The position numbers and the translations under genes were made by a program. Below the pieces are notes generated by a model. That model saw only the letters and a list, made by a program, of their open reading frames with translations. It was not told the origin of the DNA and did no database searches. Positions 17,521 through 25,138 of a DNA stretch of 64,000 bases are shown here, one piece after another. The stretch's first letter is position 1; each line of letters begins with the position of its first letter. The stretch is from Runella sp. MFBS21 (GTDB lineage: Bacteria; Bacteroidota; Bacteroidia; Cytophagales; Spirosomataceae), in NCBI RefSeq assembly GCF_029433105.1, contig NZ_JARNTW010000016.1:62001-126000 (forward strand), read 5' to 3'.

Positions 17521-18533
17521 AAATTTTTTGTTGAAGGGTTATGAATGATTATCTTTTGTCCGTTTTGTTCAATAGAAATAGTAAGCAGAAGTGATATTGT
17601 CTCGGCAACATCTTTGGGCGTATCAGCTTTAAAATACCCCGACAAACGACGCTGATTAAGGCTACTATCCGTCAAAACCACCTCCACCCCAAAGTGTTCT
17701 TCTATCACTTGTGCGACTTCCCAAAGAGGCGTATTATCAAAATAAAACTGGTGGTTTTTCCAAGCATTATGCGGTTGAGTACCCTGGGTTTTGAGAAGCT
17801 CAGGGTGGTTATTTTGGGTAGTGTAGGTAACTATATCACCAGGTTTCATGGCCAATTGCTTCCCTGCTTCATAGTGTACTTTTACACTCCCTTTATTGAG
17901 AACTACTTTTTTTCCTCGTTTACGTGAAAACATGACAAACTCAGTACCAAGTACCTCTACATTGAAGTCGTCGTTGGTTTGAACGATAAAACGTTTATTG
18001 TCAGAGGTATGCGAAACTACAAATTCGGCTTCTCCCTCCAATACCACCTGACGGTGGGTTTTGGCGAAACCCCAACGTGGGACAAACAAGCTCGAATTGG
18101 CATTTAAGGTTACTACCGTACCGTCCGACAGTCGAAGCGTTTGGGTTTTGGCATTGCCCGTTTGGAAATGTTCGTAACGTATGTCGCGTTGAAAAAAAAC
18201 CACACTAATGCCTAGCAGTAGAAGTATAGAAGCCGCAAGAATCCATTTTTTCCAAAGCACTTTAGGTTCGTTATATTCTACTTCCAAAGAGAGAGGGCGT
18301 ATTGCTGGTGGTGTAGCATCGTCCAGCAAAATTTTAAAATCTTGCAACGCCCGTTCTGTATTGGGCATATACTGAGGATGTTGGCTTTCCCACTCATTAA
18401 GCCACTGAAAAAACAACACTTCATTTTGAGGATTACCCAACCACTCTTCTATCATTTTGCGTTGCATAGTGGTGGCTCTCCCTTCAAAGAAGTCAAATAA
18501 TACGCTTTTAGGAATCGACGAATTCATTTTCAT
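17517..18533 (-). CDS. FecR-family anti-sigma factor
   Basis: A 338-residue inner-membrane protein. The cytoplasmic N-terminal sigma-binding region (about residues 1-85) is followed by one transmembrane helix, WILAASILLLLGISVVFF, and a periplasmic FecR domain (TLRLSDGTVVTLNANSSLFVPRWG through KVVLNKGSVKVHY) with a C-terminal DUF4974-like repeat (FYFDNTPLWEVAQVIEEHFGV). It receives the signal from the STN domain of the SusC transporter and releases the ECF sigma factor. It overlaps susC by 4 bases and follows the sigma gene by 52 bases. Confidence 0.93.
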   Translation of the reverse strand: MKMNSSIPKSVLFDFFEGRATTMQRKMIEEWLGNPQNEVLFFQWLNEWESQHPQYMPNTERALQDFKILLDDATPPAIRPLSLEVEYNEPKVLWKKWILAASILLLLGISVVFFQRDIRYEHFQTGNAKTQTLRLSDGTVVTLNANSSLFVPRWGFAKTHRQVVLEGEAEFVVSHTSDNKRFIVQTNDDFNVEVLGTEFVMFSRKRGKKVVLNKGSVKVHYEAGKQLAMKPGDIVTYTTQNNHPELLKTQGTQPHNAWKNHQFYFDNTPLWEVAQVIEEHFGVEVVLTDSSLNQRRLSGYFKADTPKDVAETISLLLTISIEQNGQKIIIHNPSTKNL

Positions 18534-18585
18534 CTCAAAGTTTTTTCATTAGACAAACAAAACATGAGTTACCTCACCCTACGGC

Positions 18586-19236
18586 TTAGTAAAACGGGAA
18601 GAGATTTACCAAAAAAATAACTAGCCATTCTCCTTTTAAACCTTGACGTAGCTTGGCCAATGCTCGACTGATGAGTCGCTCGACAGCACTGACCGAAATA
18701 TCTAATTCTTCGGCTATCTCAACGTATTTTTTCCCTTCTAAGCGATTAAGTTGGAAAGCCTTACGAGATTGAGGAGGCAATTGCTGTATCAAATCATCTA
18801 CCTTATTTGCCAACTCATTATAGTGTAGCTGAGCATCTGGCGGCAGGCTTTGTTCGGTAAAATGACTAGCCGATTCCAGTTCAGTCGATCGGTTCAGTTC
18901 ATACTTAAGGTAGTTGTAGGCACGATAACGAACCGCCTTATAGAGGTATCCTTCGTAAGAAATCGTGATATTTTCAAAGATTTTTTTCTGCCAAAAGTTA
19001 GCAAATACCTCCGCGACGATTTCCTCTGCGATGTCTTTGGCATACACAAACCGTATGGCATGATTGCAAAGGTTGGCGTAATAACATCTAAACAAATGCT
19101 CACATCCTTTTCGAGGATCTTGCTCAAAAAGCTTTCGAAGAAACTCCTCTTGATTAATCACAGTCGTATCATCATCAGAAGAAAGTTGTATTCCGGGAAC
19201 TGTCTCTTTTGGATTTGGAGTAAAAGGTCGTGTCAT
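18586..19236 (-). CDS. ECF sigma factor (RpoE-like, Bacteroidota type)
   Basis: A 216-residue sigma-70-family factor. Region 2 is visible as HLFRCYYANLCNHAIRFVYAKDIAEEIVAEVFANFW, and region 4 as LPPQSRKAFQLNRLEGKKYVEIAEELDISVSAVERLISRALAKLRQGL. It is the first gene of the minus-strand locus and presumably activates the operon when the paired FecR protein is triggered by glycan uptake. The Bacteroidota SusC/D-linked ECF subfamily fits context and length. Confidence 0.93.
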   Translation of the reverse strand: MTRPFTPNPKETVPGIQLSSDDDTTVINQEEFLRKLFEQDPRKGCEHLFRCYYANLCNHAIRFVYAKDIAEEIVAEVFANFWQKKIFENITISYEGYLYKAVRYRAYNYLKYELNRSTELESASHFTEQSLPPDAQLHYNELANKVDDLIQQLPPQSRKAFQLNRLEGKKYVEIAEELDISVSAVERLISRALAKLRQGLKGEWLVIFLVNLFPFY

Positions 19237-19529
19237 AACACTATCTCAAGCTATTATTGAACAACACCAAGACAAAATTGTATTATTATACCCCACACTC
19301 TAAAAATATATTTTTATTGGGTTTCACAAATTAAGTGCCTACGCAACGTTAATTGTGATTCGTCAACTGTTAATCGCACTGGCAAACATTTTGCTAATTT
19401 CCTAATTACCAACAAATTGCTAACCAACGCACAACAGCCAATAGTGCGTAAGTACTCAATGGCTAAAGCACCATTAATTTTCATATCAGATAATTTTATA
19501 TTTTACACCTGCAACCTACTTCGATTATT
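19237..19529. promoter_or_regulatory. Divergent intergenic region between ECF sigma and AraC genes
   Basis: About 290 bases, AT-rich, with no coding potential. A 6-bp inverted repeat (ACGCAC at 19427-19432 and GTGCGT at 19444-19449) and a repeated TTGCTAA (19391-19397 and 19417-19423) are the only structured items. No confident TAnnTTTG promoter was found on either strand. Confidence 0.3.
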
Positions 19530-19925
19530 ATGAAAAATACTGAAAACGAAACCCTAAAAAGAAGTGACCAGTTAGTGACGCACTATTTCTTTTTGTTGGA
19601 TTCTCACCTAAATGACCTGATCAGTGGCAAAACAAATGATATGTTTGAATTAAATGATATTGCAAACATCCTGTGCGTATCTCAGAAGCATCTCATCAAA
19701 ATCATACAGAAAGCAAAAGGTAATCATCCTTGCCATTTTTATATGGAAAAAATCTTAGAACAGTCCAAACTGCTGCTCTCCGATACCGATTGGAGCATTG
19801 CCGAAATAGCTCACCGACTTACCTACGACCCTTCTAATTTTACCAAATTTTTCAAAAAATATGAAGGAAAAACACCCTCTGAATATCGAATGGAAGTAAA
19901 AAAAGCGAAAAGTTCACCATTATAA
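19530..19925 (+). CDS. Small AraC-family transcriptional regulator (DNA-binding domain only)
   Basis: A 131-residue protein consisting almost entirely of the AraC double helix-turn-helix. The first helix-turn-helix is about residues 44-70 (LNDIANILCVSQKHLIKIIQKAKG), the second about 90-125 (WSIAEIAHRLTYDPSNFTKFFKKYEGKTPSEYR). There is no effector domain, so control may be by abundance or a partner protein. It is the first gene of a plus-strand run leading to the antiporter, bestrophin and carbonic-anhydrase-like genes. Whether it controls them is unproven. Confidence 0.88.
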   Translation: MKNTENETLKRSDQLVTHYFFLLDSHLNDLISGKTNDMFELNDIANILCVSQKHLIKIIQKAKGNHPCHFYMEKILEQSKLLLSDTDWSIAEIAHRLTYDPSNFTKFFKKYEGKTPSEYRMEVKKAKSSPL

Positions 19926-19971
19926 AGCCGTTTGTTATACAGATTTTTGTCCCACTTAACCATTCATTTTT

Positions 19972-20322
19972 ATGATACTCAAAATCGTCAACTCCATTCT
20001 TATACTTGTTGCCGTTTTTATGGGCTTTAAGCAGGGCTACGCTATGTTCTCTGCAAAACCTGAAATGCTGGATATGTTTGGCAAATGGGGTTTTAATAAG
20101 TCAGGTCTGATGATAAACGGCGCTGTCACTATTATCGCGGCCTTGTTGATTTTATACCCAAAAACATTCGTTTGGGGTAATTTTTTAATGGCCGCAGGGA
20201 TACTACTGATTATCTGTTTTCATCTCTTTGATAAGGATATCAAGGGCGTAGCCATAGAACTTCCCTTTCTATTTCTTAATCTAATCATTATCTATTTACA
20301 ACATCCTTTGAATAAGGGGTGA
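19972..20322 (+). CDS. DoxX-like small membrane protein
   Basis: A 116-residue protein with four predicted membrane segments. IVNSILILVAVFMGFKQGYAMF is followed by a helix around GAVTIIAALLILYPKTFVWGN. The layout and the LIPKTF/LYPKTFVWGN motif are shared with the protein at 58305-58658, which also sits beside an AraC regulator. I assign it to the DoxX-like superfamily by topology and length. No enzymatic residues are evident. Its stop overlaps the longest reading of the next gene, so it is co-transcribed. Confidence 0.6.
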   Translation: MILKIVNSILILVAVFMGFKQGYAMFSAKPEMLDMFGKWGFNKSGLMINGAVTIIAALLILYPKTFVWGNFLMAAGILLIICFHLFDKDIKGVAIELPFLFLNLIIIYLQHPLNKG

Positions 20323-20348
20323 AGGTAAAGCCTCCCACAGTTATTGAA

Positions 20349-20762
20349 ATGAAATATACGTCAATCCTAATGGCACTAGTACTTAGCCTGTATAGTGCAA
20401 GCTACGCACAACCTAAAAATCAATTCCCAAAATCGACCACCATGGATTTATCAAAAATCACCAACCAAACAGTAAAACAGGCCATAGAAGCATTGCAATC
20501 GGGCGATAAAGCTTGGTACGACTTCTTTTCCGACAAAGTGGTTATGACCGATGACGGCAACAAAATGGACTTCAAAAGCTTCTTTGCCAAAGCACTAGGA
20601 AAAGAGAAGTTTCTAACAATCGACAAAGTAGAAAATGACGGAAAAGACATCTACGGAAATTTTCAAGCGGGACAATGGGGCACGTTTAAAGTTTTCTTCA
20701 AATTTCATCAAAATGCGGAAGGTAAGTTTGACCGACTTGATATAGGGCAAGCGACATATTAA
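20349..20762 (+). CDS. Secreted SnoaL/NTF2-like small protein
   Basis: A 137-residue protein counted from the ATG at 20349, where MKYTSILMALVLSLYSASYAQ forms a proper signal peptide. An upstream in-frame ATG at 20319 would spoil it. The mature part (ALQSGDKAWYDFFSDKVVMTDDGNKMDFKSFFAKALG, with a beta-rich end in GTFKVFFKFHQNAEGKFDRLDIGQA) looks like the NTF2-like fold shared by SnoaL proteins. Substrate or ligand is unknown. The next gene begins 13 bases later. Confidence 0.6.
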   Translation: MKYTSILMALVLSLYSASYAQPKNQFPKSTTMDLSKITNQTVKQAIEALQSGDKAWYDFFSDKVVMTDDGNKMDFKSFFAKALGKEKFLTIDKVENDGKDIYGNFQAGQWGTFKVFFKFHQNAEGKFDRLDIGQATY

Positions 20763-20775
20763 TTTACAACTATAA

Positions 20776-22383
20776 ATGCATCACACTTTACTCCTCATTT
20801 TAAGTTTATTGTTTGTCATAATGCTACTAGTATTGTTGGCAAAAAAAATAAAAGTGGCCTATCCTATTTTCCTTGTTATTGCAGGGTTAGGCATAAGTTT
20901 TATTCCTCAGATACCACATTTACATCTTGATCCCGAATTAATTTTTTTGATTTTCCTCCCCCCTCTTTTGTACGAAGCAGCGTGGTATACCTCATGGAAT
21001 GACTTCTGGAAATGGAAACGACCGATTGCCTTATTGGCATTCGGTTTAGTATTTTTTACTTCTACGGTCATTGCCTATGCCTCTTCTTCCTTTATTCCAG
21101 GCTTTACATTGGCTTTAGGTTTTTTATTGGGCGGAATCATATCACCGCCAGACGCGGTCGCCGCCGCTACGGTGCTTAAAGGCATGAGCGTCCCCAAAAG
21201 GGTTTTGACCATACTCGAAGGCGAAAGTTTGGTCAATGATGCTTCTTCGCTCATTGTGTTCAAATTTGCTTTGACAGCGGTTTTGACTGGTACTTTTTCG
21301 ATGCAGGAAGCCACAGGGCAATTTTTCCTTGTAGCTGGCATGGGAATTGTTGTCGGGCTGGCGGGTGCCCATATCATGTACGCCGTACATCGTTTTTTGC
21401 CTACGACACCCGCCATTGATGCGGCCCTCACCGTAATGACACCTTACATCTTGTTTTTGGTAGCCGAGCAGTTTCATTTTTCGGGAGTTATGGCCGTAGT
21501 AAGCGGTGGACTGTTTATGTCATATCGCTCACATGAAGTATTCCAAACGGGCAGTACGCGGATAAATATGCTCGGAGTATGGACCACGATGATATTCGTC
21601 ATGAACGCTTTGGTATTTATACTGATAGGGCTGGCGCTCCCCGAAATTATCAACGGACTAGGCAACTACTCCATTGCAGAAGGTATCAAATATGGGTTGA
21701 TTATCAGTGTCATTACCATTGCGTTACGCTTCCTTTGGGTATATCCAGCGGCTCATATTCCTCGTTGGCTGAGTGCCAAAGCAAGGCAAGACCCTTCGCC
21801 TGGTTGGAAAGGCCCTTTGGTAATTAGCTGGGCTGGAATGCGCGGTGTGGTATCGTTGGCCACGGCACTTTCTATTCCTCTAGTGATGAGCAATGGTACC
21901 CCATTTCCGCATCGGAACCTCATTGTGTTCATCACGTTCGTTGTCATTTTTGTGACACTAGTGTTTCAGGGATTGACTTTACCTTTCATCATCAAAGGCA
22001 TTAAACTGCAAGAAATTGATCTCATTCTCCCCGAAGAACAACAGCAGGAGGGCATTCGGCTACGACTGGATACGATTGCCTTGAAATTATTGAATGACAA
22101 ATACGCTTCTTCCCTCAAAGAAAATGAATTAGTCAGTTTTCTAAAAGACAATTTAGAAAGCGAAATTAGCAGTACAAAACACCGTCTGGAATCGTTGGAA
22201 TGCCGCGAAACTGACCACCAAGAAATTGAGCATTACCATAACGTCTTACTAGAAATCTACGCATTGCAGCGCAAAGAACTCTTCCAAGTTCGAAAAGAAA
22301 AGTTCTTTAGCGATGAGGAAATTCGAAAAGCCGAGTTGCAATTAGATTTGAATGAATTAAAAATAACAGGGCACAGCCACTAA
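20776..22383 (+). CDS. CPA1-family Na+/H+ antiporter
   Basis: A 535-residue inner-membrane cation/proton exchanger with 12-13 membrane segments over residues 1-410. Family motifs are FLPPLLYEAAW, GGIISPPDAVAAATVLK (ion-site Asp), EGESLVNDASSLIVFK (ND pair) and SWAGMRGVVSLATALSIP. A soluble C-terminal tail of about 120 residues rich in charged helix follows, typical of the bacterial a_cpa1 group. Neighbours are the bestrophin 11 bases downstream and then the LCIB-like carbonic anhydrase, so the exchanger probably balances pH or Na+ for anion movement. Confidence 0.92.
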   Translation: MHHTLLLILSLLFVIMLLVLLAKKIKVAYPIFLVIAGLGISFIPQIPHLHLDPELIFLIFLPPLLYEAAWYTSWNDFWKWKRPIALLAFGLVFFTSTVIAYASSSFIPGFTLALGFLLGGIISPPDAVAAATVLKGMSVPKRVLTILEGESLVNDASSLIVFKFALTAVLTGTFSMQEATGQFFLVAGMGIVVGLAGAHIMYAVHRFLPTTPAIDAALTVMTPYILFLVAEQFHFSGVMAVVSGGLFMSYRSHEVFQTGSTRINMLGVWTTMIFVMNALVFILIGLALPEIINGLGNYSIAEGIKYGLIISVITIALRFLWVYPAAHIPRWLSAKARQDPSPGWKGPLVISWAGMRGVVSLATALSIPLVMSNGTPFPHRNLIVFITFVVIFVTLVFQGLTLPFIIKGIKLQEIDLILPEEQQQEGIRLRLDTIALKLLNDKYASSLKENELVSFLKDNLESEISSTKHRLESLECRETDHQEIEHYHNVLLEIYALQRKELFQVRKEKFFSDEEIRKAELQLDLNELKITGHSH

Positions 22384-22394
22384 TCAACTTCTCC

Positions 22395-23411
22395 ATGAAT
22401 ATTTCGACCCATTACAAATTAATCCATTTCTTACCGTGGTCGAGGCACCATGTGTACAAAATGCTCTTGATTAGCACCTTACCAACGTTATTGTTTTATT
22501 TTACAGGTTGGAAGTGGTTGGCTATTCCGTGGGTTCCAGTGGCTTTATTAGGAACAGCAACCGCTTTTATTTCTGGTTTTAAAAATACACAGACTTACAA
22601 TCGCACCTGGGAAGCAAGGCAAATTTACGGAGCTATTATCAATTGCAGTCGTAGTTTCGGCATTATGATAAAGGATTTTGTACGTACCAAAGAGAAAGAA
22701 AAAGAAGCTGCCCTACACCAAGAACTAATGTATCGACACTTCGCTTGGCTCACAGCGTTGCGTTTTCAGTTAAGAGAAACAAAAAGTTGGGAAAACGTAA
22801 AAACCAAAAGTTATAATCGTGAGTATCTCAATTACTATAAGGTGCCCGAATGGGAAAAAACACTTGCCGAAGAACTCATCCCTTTCTTATCTGAAGATGA
22901 AAGACAGTATATACTGGCCACCAAAAACAGAGCTACACAACTACTAGCTACTCAATCGTCGCAGCTCCGAGAACTCAACGAACAAGGCTTGATAACAGAC
23001 TATAACTACGTAGCTCTTGAGAGTCAGTTAAAAGAACTGTATGACCAACAAGGAAAATGCGAGCGCATCAAAAACTTCCCCTACCCAAGGCAGTTTTCGA
23101 GCATTAACTTGTACTTTACGCAAGCACTTTGCTACATCATTCCATTTGGGTTTTTAGGCGAATTTTCAAAATTAATGGAGAAATCAGGTGACTGGGTTAT
23201 CTGGTTCACAATTCCATTCAGCGTATTGATAGGTTGGGTCTTCCTTGTGCTGGAGCAGGTAGGAGAAAGTACCGAAAATCCATTTGAAGGAAGTGCCAAT
23301 GACATTCCGATTACTCAAATCAGCCGAAACATTGAAATCGACTTGCGGGAAATGTTAGGTGAAAAAGACCTACCTCCCGCCATTCAACCCATTAACAACA
23401 TCATTTTGTAA
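22395..23411 (+). CDS. Bestrophin-family anion channel (UPF0187)
   Basis: A 338-residue membrane protein. Bestrophin signatures are visible: an N-terminal membrane region (LLISTLPTLLFYFTGW, VPVALLGTATAFISGFKNTQTYNRTWEARQIYGAIIN), FPYPRQFSSINLYF, IPFGFLGEF, and the C-terminal ENPFEGSANDIPITQISRNIEIDLREML clasp. Bacterial homologues are pentameric channels; algal and animal ones conduct chloride or bicarbonate. It lies between an antiporter (11-base gap) and an LCIB-type carbonic anhydrase homologue (7-base gap), which makes bicarbonate the most interesting candidate ion. That ion choice is inference. Confidence 0.9.
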   Translation: MNISTHYKLIHFLPWSRHHVYKMLLISTLPTLLFYFTGWKWLAIPWVPVALLGTATAFISGFKNTQTYNRTWEARQIYGAIINCSRSFGIMIKDFVRTKEKEKEAALHQELMYRHFAWLTALRFQLRETKSWENVKTKSYNREYLNYYKVPEWEKTLAEELIPFLSEDERQYILATKNRATQLLATQSSQLRELNEQGLITDYNYVALESQLKELYDQQGKCERIKNFPYPRQFSSINLYFTQALCYIIPFGFLGEFSKLMEKSGDWVIWFTIPFSVLIGWVFLVLEQVGESTENPFEGSANDIPITQISRNIEIDLREMLGEKDLPPAIQPINNIIL

Positions 23412-23418
23412 GAAAAAC

Positions 23419-24162
23419 ATGAATAATCCGCATTTAGATACCGTAAGAAAATGGTACCCTACCGCCTTAAGCTCCATTGACACCGTCAACCGGCTTTTAG
23501 ATACCATTGAGCGCCAATTAAATCTAAACCCCCATCAATTGATGCACGCCGATAGTATGTGCTGTGACGATGTAAATGCTATCCAATATCCCCCCAGAGC
23601 ACTGGAAATGCTGGGCCCTTTTCACATGGGAGGATTGAATGGCTTTCCGTTTGCGGGCATTACGGGGATGAATGCCTTTGCGCACCACGTACCAGAAGAC
23701 GGAGCCGTGATTATCTTCTATGCACCTCACATTGGTATTACCAAAGACGGAAAAATCGGCGAAATAGGGAGAATCGGTCAAAGTACCAACTCGGCCTGTT
23801 GTGGTGCTGCTAAAGGTGCCTTAGGGAAATTGGCAGCCGGACAAATAATCGAAGGCAACATAAGCTCACTGGACTTTCAGATGAATACCATTGAGCAGAT
23901 TTTTTTACATCAGAAAAACCGTATTCTGAATGCTGAAAACCAGATTTATGAAGCGACCGAGGTGATGTACGAAGCGATTGATAACCGCATAGAAGTATTA
24001 GTAAAAGAGACTCACTATCTGTGCAAATATGTGTTGTTGGTGGGAGCTATTTTTATCAATGGCGACAAGGACATGGGTTCATTTTGCCAATACAAAAAGT
24101 TTGACTGCCTCAATCTCGAAACAGGAGCACGTAAAAGCTTGATGAAAGAGTATTACGAGTAG
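23419..24162 (+). CDS. LCIB-type (theta-class) carbonic anhydrase homologue
   Basis: A 247-residue protein counted from the ATG at 23419, because the longer frame overlaps bestrophin. It resembles the LCIB/LCIC family of the Chlamydomonas carbon-concentrating mechanism: HADSMCCDDVN (Cys48/49, Asp50/51), GGLNGFPFAGITGMNAFAHHVPEDG, APHIGITKDGKIGEIGR (His104, Arg118) and SACCGAAKGALG (Cys127/128). These supply the Cys-His-Cys zinc set and Asp-Arg pair expected of beta-like carbonic anhydrases. No signal peptide, so cytoplasmic. Which cysteines bind zinc is inferred. It is coupled to bestrophin at a 7-base gap. Annotation tools may call it hypothetical. Confidence 0.8.
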   Translation: MNNPHLDTVRKWYPTALSSIDTVNRLLDTIERQLNLNPHQLMHADSMCCDDVNAIQYPPRALEMLGPFHMGGLNGFPFAGITGMNAFAHHVPEDGAVIIFYAPHIGITKDGKIGEIGRIGQSTNSACCGAAKGALGKLAAGQIIEGNISSLDFQMNTIEQIFLHQKNRILNAENQIYEATEVMYEAIDNRIEVLVKETHYLCKYVLLVGAIFINGDKDMGSFCQYKKFDCLNLETGARKSLMKEYYE

Positions 24163-24169
24163 TTTCTAT

Positions 24170-25060
24170 TTATGGTTTCAAATACCCGTATTTTATCAAA
24201 AATTGTTCTATACGGGTATTTATTTCTTTATAAATAAAGGAATCTTTGGGCAAAGAATTGAAAAAACCGTGCTTTTGTCCTGCAAAACGATACAACTCGC
24301 AATCATTGCCTAACGAGTGCATCTTCTGACAAAACTCTTCTACATTCGTAATCGGCACTGTAGTATCAGCTTCACCATGAAAAATAATAGTCGGCGGAAC
24401 CCCCTTCTGAAGATGCGCAACGGGGGAAAGCGCTCCGGCGTTTTCAGCCAACCATTCATGCCCATACCCACCAAGAGTAGTTTTTACGACGGGATTGAAC
24501 AAAACAAGAGCATTCGGTTTTTCACTTAGGCTAGTATCTTCGCTAGGTTCGTTGAAGCCACTTAAAACTGCCGCCGCCAATGCCAAATGCCCCCCCGCCG
24601 ATCCCCCGAAAGCTACAATACTATCGGGCTGAATGTGAAGTCTTGCTGCATTTTTGCGCACCCAACGCATGGCCGATTTGGCATCTTGCAGCGATTGTAT
24701 AGGGGTACTTTTGTGACGTGTACTTACCCGATAATCAACCGCTAAGGTCACCATGCCCCGCTCCGCTAAAACATGACACCAATCCTCAAATTGCTTGACG
24801 CTACCTCGCCGCCAACCACCCCCAAAGAAAAATATAGCCGCTGGATATGCGTTCTTTTTGAGATGAGCAGGCGGAGAGAATATACTTATACGAAGCTGGC
24901 TTTCTCCCACCTGCTTGTATATCTCTACCTGCGCCCCTGGCAATACACGTTGGGATAACTGTAGAGTATCTGATAGTTGTGCCACAACAACGTAGCTGCT
25001 TGGGAATAAAAACCCACTTAAAAGTAAACATTTCAAAAGAAGTTTCATGCGATAGTTCAT
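24170..25060 (-). CDS. Secreted alpha/beta-hydrolase, esterase/lipase type
   Basis: A 296-residue hydrolase counted from the Met at 25060, which gives the signal peptide MNYRMKLLLKCLLLSGFLF. The open frame continues to 25087. FFFGGGWRRGS is an HGGG-like oxyanion loop, GGSAGGHLALAAA the nucleophile elbow, GEADTTVP the acid and GQKHGFFN the His. It resembles BD-FAE/Est-type carbohydrate esterases and is followed upstream by a sulfatase and a quinoprotein on the same strand, suggesting a small catabolic cluster. A 10-bp inverted repeat (24181-24190 with 24211-24220) lies inside its 3' end; see the rejected list. Confidence 0.82.
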   Translation of the reverse strand: MNYRMKLLLKCLLLSGFLFPSSYVVVAQLSDTLQLSQRVLPGAQVEIYKQVGESQLRISIFSPPAHLKKNAYPAAIFFFGGGWRRGSVKQFEDWCHVLAERGMVTLAVDYRVSTRHKSTPIQSLQDAKSAMRWVRKNAARLHIQPDSIVAFGGSAGGHLALAAAVLSGFNEPSEDTSLSEKPNALVLFNPVVKTTLGGYGHEWLAENAGALSPVAHLQKGVPPTIIFHGEADTTVPITNVEEFCQKMHSLGNDCELYRFAGQKHGFFNSLPKDSFIYKEINTRIEQFLIKYGYLKP

Positions 25061-25138
25061 TGTGTTTACAGTTTTATTGAGCCGCACTATTGCCTTTGAG
25101 GCAAGCTACTAAAAGTATCCGAAAACAATGCCTGATAG

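Noticed and set aside
23359-23418. Extended start of the carbonic-anhydrase-like gene
   Set aside because: Would overlap the bestrophin gene by about 50 bases; the ATG at 23419 gives the family-like N-terminus.
24181-24220. 10-bp inverted repeat (AATACCCGTA/TACGGGTATT) with a 20-base loop
   Set aside because: Lies inside the 3' coding end of the esterase gene and has a large loop; may be a coincidence or a weak terminator for the carbonic-anhydrase operon, but the evidence is thin.
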